A stretch of 33,004 nucleotides of DNA from Candidatus Epulonipiscium sp. (GTDB lineage Bacteria > Bacillota > Clostridia > Lachnospirales > Defluviitaleaceae), in NCBI GenBank assembly GCA_012518815.1, contig JAAYRK010000038.1, positions 1-33,004 on the forward strand, written 5' to 3'. Both the position numbers and the translations under genes were made by a program. A model generated the notes under the pieces. That model saw only the letters and a list, made by a program, of their open reading frames with translations. It searched no databases and was not told where the DNA came from. Below, piece by piece: positions 8,232 to 15,526 of the stretch (position 1 is its first letter; each line of letters opens with the position of its first letter).

Positions 8232-8420
8232 TTGATGTTGTAAGCACATTTGTGTATAATATAGTTAAAAAGAGGAACAATAATTTTTATATTCAGCTCA
8301 TGATAAAAAGAGAGTTACAATTCTTCGTCTTATGTACAGTGAGTGGGATAAGGATTTATATATGCATGTAATATAAAAAGAAAAAATTCTTTAAGGAACT
8401 GGGAAACTAGTTCTTTTTTT
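8232..8420 (+). ncRNA. Candidate small RNA: promoter, about 150-nt body, terminator
   Basis: TTGATG (8232-8237), a 17-base spacer and TATAAT (8255-8260) make a near-ideal sigma-A promoter, predicting a start near 8267. About 130 bases later an 8-bp stem (AAGGAACT 8393-8400 with AGTTCTTT 8409-8416, one G-T pair) leads into a T run ending at 8420. Nothing recognisable is encoded in between. A 23-codon frame (ATG 8300, stop 8369-8371) has no nearby ribosome binding site. The unit stands free of both flanking genes, which have their own signals: a terminator at 8080-8119 and a second promoter at 8474. No known RNA family was recognised. Confidence 0.45.
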
Positions 8421-8473
8421 ACGATTTGCATTTTATTTATGTTTAGAAGTTATAGACTTTACTGTGTTTTTTA

Positions 8474-8706
8474 TTGATAATAATTTTCAAATGAATTAAA
8501 ATGTATTTATTGATAAATGACAAATTAATTCAATCAATTTGTTAATAACAGTCAGACGGTTTTAGCGAGGGCGTCATGAGTCTACCGTCTTTGTTAAAGC
8601 CATAGCAAAAGAAATTTTGCTAGCTTGCTGGTGTTTGTTAAAGCCATAGCCAAAGTAATTAGCGTAGCTACTGATATTAAAAATAATCAGTTTATACAAT
8701 AAATTA
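8474..8706 (+). promoter_or_regulatory. Promoter and structured leader of the flavodiiron gene
   Basis: TTGATA (8474-8479), 17 bases and TAAAAT (8497-8502) predict a start near 8509, giving a leader of about 210 bases. The leader holds an inverted pair AGACGGT (8554-8560) with ACCGTCT (8584-8590), then an imperfect tandem duplication of about 44 bases whose copies both begin with TTTGTTAAAGCCATAGC (8590-8606 and 8634-8650). Copy 1 contains the hairpin TAGCAAAA (8603-8610) with TTTTGCTA (8615-8622). No known riboswitch consensus was recognised. The two repeats could be binding sites for a regulator or paired RNA stems. Confidence 0.5.
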
Positions 8707-8720
8707 AAGGAGGATAAACT

Positions 8721-9929
8721 ATGAAGAAATTAAAAATAGCAGATGGAATACATATGCTTACTATGAATGTTGAGGATATTTTATTTGAGGGAATTTGGGA
8801 GCTTGCTAATGGTGTAACTCTTAATTCCTATATAGTTCAGGGAGAAAAGACTGCAATAATTGACGGTGTAATTGGTTGGGATGGGATCCCAGAAACCCTT
8901 TACAAAAGCTTAGAAGAAATAGATGTTAATCCTCAAGATATTGATTATTTGATTGTTAATCATATGGAACCAGATCATTCTGGTTGGATTTCAAACTTTA
9001 GAAAAATTAAGGATGATTTTAAGATAATATGTACTGATAAAGCTGCAAAGATGGTATCTTCCTTTTATGGTGAAGATAAGATAAGGATTGTAAAGGAAGG
9101 AGATACTTTAGAACTTGGAAAGGGTAAAGTATTGAGTTTTCACCCAGTAGCAAACGTTCACTGGCCAGACACCATGTACACTTATGAAAAGGATACAAAA
9201 ACTCTTTTCTCATGTGATATGTTTGGAGCCTTTGGTAGGATGGGAGACCATTGTTTTGACGATGAGCTTACTTCTGAAGAAATAGAGTTCTTTGAACTTG
9301 AAGGATTAAGATATTATTCTAATGTAATGGCAACTTTTACAACTAGTTTAAAAAAGGCAATTGAGAAAGCAAAAACACTAGAAATCAATACAATAGCACC
9401 TGGTCATGGTCCGGTTTATAGAAAGAATCCTCAAAAAATCATAGATGATTATTCTAGGTATGCTCTTTATGCTGAAGGGGCAGGTAAAAATGAAGTTACG
9501 ATATTGTGGGGTTCTATGTATGGTATGACAGCAAAGGCTGTTGACTTTGTTGAAAGCATACTTCAAAGAGAGGGTATTAAGTACAACAAGTTGGAAATGC
9601 CTTTAGAAAGTGAAAGTGAAATGGTGGCAGCTGTTTTTAGGTCTGCAGGGATAATAATTGCAGCACCTACATATGAGTACAAGCTTTTCCCACCTGTTGC
9701 AGCAGCCCTAAGTGAGCTTGGCAGAAAAAAGATTACAGGCAAGACAGCATTTAGACTCGGCTCTTATGGATGGTCCGGAGGTGCGGAAAAAGAACTAAGT
9801 GAAATAATAGAAAGAAATAGGATGAACTGGGACTTCATTGAATCCGTAGAGTTTGAAGGAGCACCAAAGGAAGAAGACTTTAAAAAGATTGAAGCTAGAG
9901 TATTAGAACTTATAGAAAAGATGAAGTGA
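8721..9929 (+). CDS. Flavodiiron protein (A-type flavoprotein), O2 and/or NO reductase
   Basis: The 402-residue product has the class A flavodiiron layout: an N-terminal metallo-beta-lactamase-like diiron domain (about 1-250) and a C-terminal flavodoxin domain (about 255-400). Diiron ligands are visible in NHMEPDHSG (H81, E83, D85, H86), later in ANVHWPDTM and SCDMFGAFG, and in APGHGPV. The FMN loop is WGSMYGMTAKA. No rubredoxin extension is present. These cytosolic enzymes reduce O2 to water or NO to N2O with electrons from reduced rubredoxin or F420; in anaerobic clostridia O2 reduction protects the cell. The NADH:rubredoxin-reductase-like gene at 17153 could complete the chain. GGAGG lies just before the ATG. 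Its TGA stop (9927-9929) overlaps the left REP arm. Confidence 0.95.
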   Translation: MKKLKIADGIHMLTMNVEDILFEGIWELANGVTLNSYIVQGEKTAIIDGVIGWDGIPETLYKSLEEIDVNPQDIDYLIVNHMEPDHSGWISNFRKIKDDFKIICTDKAAKMVSSFYGEDKIRIVKEGDTLELGKGKVLSFHPVANVHWPDTMYTYEKDTKTLFSCDMFGAFGRMGDHCFDDELTSEEIEFFELEGLRYYSNVMATFTTSLKKAIEKAKTLEINTIAPGHGPVYRKNPQKIIDDYSRYALYAEGAGKNEVTILWGSMYGMTAKAVDFVESILQREGIKYNKLEMPLESESEMVAAVFRSAGIIIAAPTYEYKLFPPVAAALSELGRKKITGKTAFRLGSYGWSGGAEKELSEIIERNRMNWDFIESVEFEGAPKEEDFKKIEARVLELIEKMK

Positions 9930-9957
9930 AGCAGGGGGACGGTTCTCCTGCTTCAAT
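9928..9957 (+). repeat. REP arm left of ade
   Basis: This single arm (core GGGGGACGGTTCTCCTGCTTC) begins inside the flavodiiron stop codon. It is the inverted partner, 29 of 30 bases, of the arm at 11724-11753, with the ade gene between them. In other copies in this window the two arms are separated by only 2-4 bases. Confidence 0.9.
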
Positions 9958-10001
9958 CTTTTGAAACACCATGTAAAAAGTTAAAAAGAAGGAGCCATAA
10001 T

Positions 10002-11801
10002 ATGGAAAAACAGTTCTTGAAAAAAAGAATCGATGCAGCAGCTGGAAGAATACCAGCAGATATGGTTATTAAAAATTGCAAAATCATTGATGTCTATAAT
10101 TCTTCTATTATAGAAGGGCAAAGTATTGCTATCACAGATGGTTATATTGTAGGAATTGGTGATTATAAAGGCAAGCATACGATTGACGCAAAAGGTTGCT
10201 ATGCTGCACCAGGATTTATTGATGGTCATATCCATATTGAATCTTCTTATGTTACGCCGGAGGAAATTGGAAGGCTTTTGGTTCCCCATGGCACTACAAC
10301 TATTATTGCCGATCCTCACGAAATTGTGAACATATGTGGTCTAAGGGGCTTAAATTATATGCTTGATGCTGCAAGGGGAACAAAACTCGATATTCGTTAT
10401 ATGCTTCCATCTTGTGTGCCAGCAACACCTTTTGAAAATGCCGGAGCAGTATTGGATGCAGAAAGGCTCAAAGAACCTCTTAAGGATGAGCGTATTCTTG
10501 GTTTGGGTGAATTTATGAATTACACAGGAGTTGTAGAGGCAGATGATGATGTCTTAGATAAGTTGCTGCTTGCCATAAATGAAGGAAAAATCATTGACGG
10601 TCATAGTCCAGCTTTAGTAGGGAATCCCTTAAATGCTTATGTAGCATGTGGAATCCGTACAGATCACGAATGTTCTACAGAAGAAGAAATGCTTGATCGT
10701 ATTTCCCGAGGTATGTATATTCTTCTAAGAGAAGGTTCAGCCTGTCATGATCTTCGTACATTGTTGAAGGCTGTTACACCAGATAACAGTCGTCGCTGCT
10801 TGCTGTGTTCTGATGACCGGCAGCCTGAAACAATTTTTAGCTTGGGCCATCTAGACAATCATCTTCGTATTTGTGTAGAAGAAGGTATTTCTCCCATTAT
10901 CGCAATTCAAATGGCTAGCCTAAACGCAGCGGAATGTTACGGGCTGCTTGACAGGGGTGCTATAGCACCAGGACTTCGTGCAGATATTGTTTTGCTGGAT
11001 AATTTACATGACTTTAAAGTGAATCAGGTATTTATTAAAGGAGAGGAAGTTGCTAGGGAAGGCAAATACCTGCCACAAATACAGCGGAGTGATATTTCGT
11101 CAGTACAAGGACGTTTTAATGTAAAAAACTTTTCTATTAATAAATTAAAATTAAAGAGCCGTTTAAAGAATGTCCATGTTATTGATCTTCTTCCAGGTGG
11201 TGTTGTGACAGCAAAAGGTACAGCAGAAATTGTTCTTAATGAAGAAGGGGAGTTTATGTGGCAGCCAGGACAGGATATTGCAAAAATAGCAGTTGTAGAA
11301 CGACACCGTGGAACAGGAAATATTGGTTTAGCTTTGCTTCGAGGATATGGAATCAAATCTGGTGCTGTGGCTTTGTCCATCGCTCATGACTCTCATAACA
11401 TTATTACTGTTGGAACTAATGACGAAGATATGGCGTTGGCAGTAGAAGAACTTGTAAAGCAAGGTGGAGGGATTATCCTTATAAAAAATGGAGAAATCAT
11501 CAATTCTATGCCGATGGTTGTCGGGGGAATTATGAGTGACCAATCGGGTGAATGGGTAAGTGAAAAGCTGGCACAAATTCATAAAGATGCATATGAGGAA
11601 CTTGGAATTAATAAGGAGGTAGAACCAGTAATGACATTATGCTTTATGTCATTGGCAGTGATACCTGAAATCAAGCTTACGGACAAAGGACTTTTTGATG
11701 TTACGCAAAATGCTTTTATTTCTATTGAAGCAGAAGAACCGTCCCCCTGCTTCGCTAAAGGTGGTGTAAAGTTTGGAACTATTAAAAGAAACTATAAGTA
11801 A
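10002..11801 (+). CDS. ade: Adenine deaminase, with a read-through C-terminus
   Basis: Adenine deaminase converts adenine to hypoxanthine and ammonia in purine salvage. The 599-residue product has the amidohydrolase metal site GFIDGHIHIESS (about 71-82; H76, H78, E80), ADPHEI, GLGEFMNYTGVV, DGHSPAL, RTDHE and LCSDDRQPE, and the C-terminal adenine-deaminase domain ending near LTDKGLFDV. Family members normally end a few residues after that point. Here about 23 extra residues (from about EEPSPCF to the end) are encoded by the right REP arm and by the first bases of cobT. By hand count, GC is 28/60 at 10741-10800 and again at 10801-10860, against 16/60 in a flavodiiron line (9001-9060) and 19/60 in a cobT line (12061-12120). 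The gene therefore looks acquired. The ribosome binding site is AAGGAG; no own promoter was seen. Confidence 0.95.
   Translation: MEKQFLKKRIDAAAGRIPADMVIKNCKIIDVYNSSIIEGQSIAITDGYIVGIGDYKGKHTIDAKGCYAAPGFIDGHIHIESSYVTPEEIGRLLVPHGTTTIIADPHEIVNICGLRGLNYMLDAARGTKLDIRYMLPSCVPATPFENAGAVLDAERLKEPLKDERILGLGEFMNYTGVVEADDDVLDKLLLAINEGKIIDGHSPALVGNPLNAYVACGIRTDHECSTEEEMLDRISRGMYILLREGSACHDLRTLLKAVTPDNSRRCLLCSDDRQPETIFSLGHLDNHLRICVEEGISPIIAIQMASLNAAECYGLLDRGAIAPGLRADIVLLDNLHDFKVNQVFIKGEEVAREGKYLPQIQRSDISSVQGRFNVKNFSINKLKLKSRLKNVHVIDLLPGGVVTAKGTAEIVLNEEGEFMWQPGQDIAKIAVVERHRGTGNIGLALLRGYGIKSGAVALSIAHDSHNIITVGTNDEDMALAVEELVKQGGGIILIKNGEIINSMPMVVGGIMSDQSGEWVSEKLAQIHKDAYEELGINKEVEPVMTLCFMSLAVIPEIKLTDKGLFDVTQNAFISIEAEEPSPCFAKGGVKFGTIKRNYK
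11724..11753 (-). repeat. REP arm right of ade, inside its coding end
   Basis: ATTGAAGCAGAAGAACCGTC and the following bases to 11753 are the reverse complement, except for one base, of the arm at 9928-9957. The arm is translated as part of ade (about residues 575-584), and the cobT ribosome binding site follows directly. Confidence 0.9.
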
Positions 11802-12858
11802 AATCACTAAGCCTGATGAAAAAGCTAAAGAAGAGGCTATTAAAAAGTGGGATGGGCTACTTAAACCCATTGGTAGTTTAGGAGCATTAGAAGAGATTAC
11901 AATAAAGATATCAGCCATGACAGGTAAAGTGATTAATAAATTTGATAAAAAAGCAGTCGTTGTAATGTGTAGTGATAATGGAGCAGTTGAAGAGGGTATT
12001 AGTGCGGCACCACAAGTTTTTACAAAAATTTTAGCACAAAGTATGTCAAAAGGACTAACTGGAGTTGCGACATTAGGTAAATTTACGAATACAGATATTA
12101 TTACAGTTAATTTGGGGATAAAAGGTCATATTGATGATCCTCACATACTTGATATGAAGCTTGCAGATGGAACTAATAACTTTACAAAAGGACCTGCTAT
12201 GACCTATGAGGAAGCAGTTAAAAGTATTGAAAAAGGTATTGAAGTTGCAGATCAATTATATTCTAAAGGATATGATATACTAGGAACTGGTGAAGTAGGA
12301 ATTGGAAATACTTCTACTGCAGTTGCGGTGGTATCAAGCATATTAGGATTAGATGTCGATATTATTTGTGGTAAAGGAGCAGGCCTTACAGACGAGCAAT
12401 ATGCTCATAAAAAAGAAATTATAAAAAAGGCAATATCTATCAATAAAGTAAATACAGATGATCCTATAGAAGTTATATCAAAGCTTGGAGGTTTTGATAT
12501 AGCTGGCATGTGTGGTTTATGTTTATCTGCAGCTAAGAATAAAAAACCTATTGTCATCGATGGTTTTATTTCTTCGGCAGCAGCACTATGTGCAAGTTAC
12601 CTAAATCCCCATGTAAAGGAATATATTATTCCATCTCATTTATCTGCGGAGCCTGGTGCAGGGTATGTATTAGATGAACTAGGATTAAAACCATTATTAA
12701 CTTTAGAAATGAGATTAGGAGAAGGCTCTGGTTGTCCTTTAGCATTCCAAATAATTGAAGCAGCAGAATATCTTTTAGAGAACATGGGAACTTTTGATGA
12801 TGTTTCGATGCAATCCTCATGTCTGATAGATATAAGAAATGATAGGGAGTGTAAATGA
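11773..12858 (+). CDS. cobT: Nicotinate-nucleotide:dimethylbenzimidazole phosphoribosyltransferase
   Basis: CobT transfers phosphoribose from nicotinate mononucleotide to a lower-ligand base such as dimethylbenzimidazole, giving alpha-ribazole phosphate for cobalamin. The 361-residue product has the family features KPIGSLGALEEI, VVMCSDNGAVEEGISAAP, GTGEVGIGNTSTAVAV, GGFDIAGMCGLCLSAA and the C-terminal RLGEGSGCPLAFQIIEAA with the catalytic Glu. The TTG start at 11773 follows AAAGGTGG (11757-11764) and lies inside the 3' end of ade, overlapping it by 29 bases. It opens a tight cobT-cobU-cobS-cobC cassette. No cobalamin riboswitch was found upstream; the gene probably depends on read-through from ade or further upstream. 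Confidence 0.95.
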   Translation: MELLKETISKITKPDEKAKEEAIKKWDGLLKPIGSLGALEEITIKISAMTGKVINKFDKKAVVVMCSDNGAVEEGISAAPQVFTKILAQSMSKGLTGVATLGKFTNTDIITVNLGIKGHIDDPHILDMKLADGTNNFTKGPAMTYEEAVKSIEKGIEVADQLYSKGYDILGTGEVGIGNTSTAVAVVSSILGLDVDIICGKGAGLTDEQYAHKKEIIKKAISINKVNTDDPIEVISKLGGFDIAGMCGLCLSAAKNKKPIVIDGFISSAAALCASYLNPHVKEYIIPSHLSAEPGAGYVLDELGLKPLLTLEMRLGEGSGCPLAFQIIEAAEYLLENMGTFDDVSMQSSCLIDIRNDRECK

Positions 12859-13394
12859 TGATTACATTAGTTACTGGTGGTGCCAGATCAGGTAAGAGTA
12901 GATTTGCAGAAAGTTTATATAAAAATGATAAGGATGTAGTATATATAGCAACTGCTAAACTAACTGATAGCGAAATGAAAGAAAGGATAGAACATCATCA
13001 AAACTCTAGACCAAAATATTGGCGTACATATGAAGCAAACTATAACTTAAGTCATGGAATAGCCAGTGAGAGAAATTATTTACTTGATTGCATTACACTA
13101 CTTACATCTAATATAATGTATGATATATCTAAAGATAAAGAAGTCATAGACATTAAAATGCAAAAGATAATTGAAGATAAGGTTTTTTATGAAGTAAAAA
13201 AATTAATAGATGAAATTAAAAAAAATGACTATAATCTTGTTATAGTGACCAACGAAGTTGGATATTCAATTGTTCCAAGCCATCCCATATCTAGGATTTT
13301 TAGAGATATTCAAGGACGTGTAAATCAACGTCTTGCAGCAGTAGCTGATCAAGTATATTTAGTATGTTGTGGAATTCCGGTGAAGATAAAATGA
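12855..13394 (+). CDS. cobU: Adenosylcobinamide kinase / adenosylcobinamide-phosphate guanylyltransferase
   Basis: CobU phosphorylates adenosylcobinamide and then activates it with GTP to AdoCbi-GDP, the acceptor in the last assembly step. The 179-residue protein has the P-loop TGGARSGKSRFAE at its N-terminus, then VYIATAK, RIEHHQNSRP with the guanylylated-His region, LLDCITLLTSN, and the C-terminal NEVGYSIVPSHPISRIFRD and GRVNQRLA. ATG 12855 overlaps the cobT stop (12856-12858); a second ATG at 12858 is about equally well spaced from GGGAG (12845-12849), so the start is uncertain by one codon. The stop overlaps the cobS start in an ATGA arrangement, indicating translational coupling. Confidence 0.95.
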   Translation: MMITLVTGGARSGKSRFAESLYKNDKDVVYIATAKLTDSEMKERIEHHQNSRPKYWRTYEANYNLSHGIASERNYLLDCITLLTSNIMYDISKDKEVIDIKMQKIIEDKVFYEVKKLIDEIKKNDYNLVIVTNEVGYSIVPSHPISRIFRDIQGRVNQRLAAVADQVYLVCCGIPVKIK

Positions 13395-14125
13395 TAAAAG
13401 GTTTTATATTATCCATACAATTTTTTTCGAGAATACCTATAAATATTAAGGTCGATTTTAATGAAAAAAATATTCGATATTGTATATTTTTTATGCCATT
13501 AGTTGGGGCTATTATAGCTGCTTTAGCTTCTATAATATATTATTTAATTGAACCTTATAATAAGCTTATTGCTTCATTTCTTACCTTATTATTAACCATA
13601 ATTTTAACGGGTGGACTTCATATTGATGGTCTGGCAGATACCTTTGATGGCTTTTTTGCAAACAAAGACAGGCAAAAAACTTTGGAGATTATGAAAGATA
13701 GTAGAATAGGAACTTTTGGTGTACTTAGTATAGTTTTGCATGTAATATTTATCTATGTTTTAATGATGAGCATTGAAAATCTACCTTTAATACTAATCCT
13801 CTCTTTCTTTAATAGCAGATTAGTATCAAGCATAATCATATCTTATAAAAAATCAGCAAAGTCTGATGGATTAGGGATTTTATTTCATAAAAGCAATCCG
13901 GGTAAAATGATATTAACAACTATGATTAGTTATTTAATAATTTTAATTTTAGTTGACATAAAATATATAATTCCCTTTGCTATAAATTATGCTTTGGCAG
14001 AAGTCATTAGCCTGATATCATACAAAAAAATAGATGGTTTAACTGGAGATGTATATGGAGCTATAATAGAATTAGGAGTGGCTGTTTCTTTGTTCTCATT
14101 TTGGAGTGTGATGACATGGATATAA
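13391..14125 (+). CDS. cobS: Adenosylcobinamide-GDP ribazoletransferase
   Basis: CobS joins AdoCbi-GDP and alpha-ribazole (or its phosphate) at the membrane to give adenosylcobalamin. The product is about 244 residues with six or so hydrophobic segments. Signatures seen: FSRIPI near the N-terminus, GGLHIDGLADTFDGFFA (acidic metal-binding segment), MKDSRIGTFG, and DGLTGDVYGA near the end. ATG 13391 gives the usual family N-terminus (MIKGFILSIQFFSRIP) and overlaps the cobU stop; an in-frame TTG 27 bases upstream would add residues that do not fit. It overlaps the following cobC by 10 bases. Confidence 0.95.
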   Translation: MIKGFILSIQFFSRIPINIKVDFNEKNIRYCIFFMPLVGAIIAALASIIYYLIEPYNKLIASFLTLLLTIILTGGLHIDGLADTFDGFFANKDRQKTLEIMKDSRIGTFGVLSIVLHVIFIYVLMMSIENLPLILILSFFNSRLVSSIIISYKKSAKSDGLGILFHKSNPGKMILTTMISYLIILILVDIKYIIPFAINYALAEVISLISYKKIDGLTGDVYGAIIELGVAVSLFSFWSVMTWI

Positions 14126-14682
14126 TTATGATTAGGCATGGAAAAAGCCAAGATAATCTAAGGAAAGTATATAGCTGTGATTCTACTCCTTTAACTAAAG
14201 AAGGTATAGCTGAACTGTCAAATATTAAGCTATTATTAAAAGAGTATGATTATGAAAAGGTATATTATAGTCCTTTAAAGAGGGCAGTAGATACTTTAGG
14301 GTGTTTGGGTTTAAAAGGCAAAGAAGATATTAGACTAAGGGAGATTAATTTTGGAATATTTACAGGAAAAAGCTTTGAAGAAATATCAAAAATATATCCA
14401 GAAGAAACTAAGCTTTGGACAAAGGATATTTATAACTACCGTATTCCAAAAGGTGAATCTTTGCAAGATGTTTATAAAAGAGTTAGTGAATTTTTAGAAG
14501 AGGTATGTAAGCTTGATAAAAATTTACTCTTAGTAACTCATGATTCTGTGATTCGTTTAGCCTTATGTTGGGTGTTTGATAACCCATTATATTTTTATAG
14601 ATTTAAAATAGATGAAGGAAGTATAACTACGATTACTATTTCTAACGGATATAAGTATATTTATAGAGTAAATCACAGATAA
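14116..14682 (+). CDS. cobC: Histidine phosphatase, probable alpha-ribazole phosphatase
   Basis: This 188-residue protein belongs to the histidine phosphatase (phosphoglycerate mutase-like) superfamily. The catalytic RHG lies in MIRHGKSQDN (about residues 5-14); the second Arg is in YYSPLKRAVDT, the Glu in REINFGIFTGK, and the second His in LLVTHDSVIRLA. CobC removes the phosphate from alpha-ribazole phosphate or adenosylcobalamin phosphate, and its place at the end of cobT-cobU-cobS fits this better than a general sugar-phosphate role. ATG 14116 is preferred because GGAG (14103-14106) is well placed for it. No terminator follows before the EamA gene 80 bases away. Confidence 0.88.
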   Translation: MDIIMIRHGKSQDNLRKVYSCDSTPLTKEGIAELSNIKLLLKEYDYEKVYYSPLKRAVDTLGCLGLKGKEDIRLREINFGIFTGKSFEEISKIYPEETKLWTKDIYNYRIPKGESLQDVYKRVSEFLEEVCKLDKNLLLVTHDSVIRLALCWVFDNPLYFYRFKIDEGSITTITISNGYKYIYRVNHR

Positions 14683-14761
14683 GTACATATTAGAACAAAA
14701 TAATAAATGAAATATTTAAAAACTTAATTATCACGAAAGACATTTTTTAAGGGGGCACAAT

Positions 14762-15187
14762 ATGCTTAGTTATGTTTGGCCATTAGCTTTAGTCGTGTTA
14801 TCCAACGTGTTTTATCAAATTTCTGCCAAGTCAGTACCCAAAGAAATGAATCCATTTGTCTCACTTACAATTACATACGCGATTGGTGCTGTATCATCAC
14901 TTATCTTATACTATCTGCTAAATAAGGATACTAATATTTTTTATGAATATAGTAAGGTTAATTGGGCACCATTTGTTCTTGGATTTGTAGTTGTAGGTTT
15001 GGAAGTTGGTTATATCTATGCGTACAAAGCAGGATGGCCGGTTAGTGTGGCTCAGATTGTGCAAGCAGCGGTATTAGCTATTATTTTGATATTCGTGGGC
15101 TACTTTTTATATAAGGAATCTTTGACATGGAACAAGATAGTAGGAATTATTGTTTGCTTGCTTGGTCTTGGATTAATTAATATGTAA
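14762..15187 (+). CDS. Half-size EamA/DMT-superfamily transporter
   Basis: The 141-residue product is almost entirely hydrophobic, with four to five membrane helices, matching a single EamA domain rather than the usual ten-helix double domain. Features include the opening WPLALVVLSNVFYQISAKSVP, the Gly-rich helix VLGFVVVGLEVGYIYAYKAG, and the typical ending YKESLTWNKIVGIIVCLLGL. Single-domain EamA proteins work as dimers like small multidrug exporters; the substrate is unknown. The ribosome binding site is AAGGGGG. A REP hairpin 11 bases past the stop likely serves as its terminator. Confidence 0.85.
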   Translation: MLSYVWPLALVVLSNVFYQISAKSVPKEMNPFVSLTITYAIGAVSSLILYYLLNKDTNIFYEYSKVNWAPFVLGFVVVGLEVGYIYAYKAGWPVSVAQIVQAAVLAIILIFVGYFLYKESLTWNKIVGIIVCLLGLGLINM

Positions 15188-15197
15188 AGCACGGCGA

Positions 15198-15263
15198 AGC
15201 ACGGGGACGGTTCTTCTGCTTCATTCTTCAAAAAGAATGAAGCAGAAGAACCGTCCCTGTGCT
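15198..15263. repeat. REP-type hairpin, also a probable terminator
   Basis: Two 31-base arms (15198-15228 and 15233-15263) pair with one mismatch around a CAAA loop. The core is GGGACGGTTCTTCTGCTTC and its complement. Five T follow the right arm, so on the plus strand it should end transcription of the EamA gene. A partial duplication, AGCACGGCGAAGCACGG, lies at its left edge. Confidence 0.92.
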
Positions 15264-15364
15264 TTTTCCCTGTTTTTTGTCTTGAAATATCCCCCCTAGT
15301 TAAAATATAATAAAAATTGTAACTTTATGACCTTTTTTTACTTATGTGAATTAAATAACAACAG

Positions 15365-15526
15365 TATAATTGACTGAAAAATGGGATATATCTTGCTTAA
15401 AGTTAAATCTTATGGAAGGGAATTGTATAAAGGAATAACTTTACATCAGCATAGATGTAACACCGAGGGATAATGAAGAATAAGCAAGATGATGGTAATA
15501 AATTATGAAGATTAGGAGGAAAAGCT
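15365..15526 (+). promoter_or_regulatory. Structured 5' leader of the SLH surface-protein gene
   Basis: A -10 box TATAAT (15365-15370) with only a weak -35 predicts transcription from about 15377. ATCTTGCTTA (15390-15399) pairs perfectly with TAAGCAAGAT (15481-15490), enclosing an 81-base core. Inside, TTACATC (15441-15447) pairs with GATGTAA (15454-15460) around AGCATA. The single-stranded parts are purine-rich (ATGGAAGGGAATTG, CACCGAGGGATAATGAAG). A long closing helix, an inner hairpin and purine-rich joining strands resemble a riboswitch aptamer, but no known class was recognised. AGGAGG precedes the start codon. Confidence 0.5.

Noticed and set aside
8300-8371. Small protein of 23 residues
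   Set aside because: No ribosome binding site near the ATG and no recognisable pattern; kept only as a note in the small-RNA candidate.
9981-10319. Minus-strand open frame inside ade
   Set aside because: Antisense shadow of a well-supported gene; Cys/Asn/Ser-rich translation with no family resemblance and no ribosome binding site.
11600-11772. Cobalamin riboswitch before cobT
   Set aside because: The region is ade coding sequence plus a REP arm; the conserved B12-box and core were not seen.
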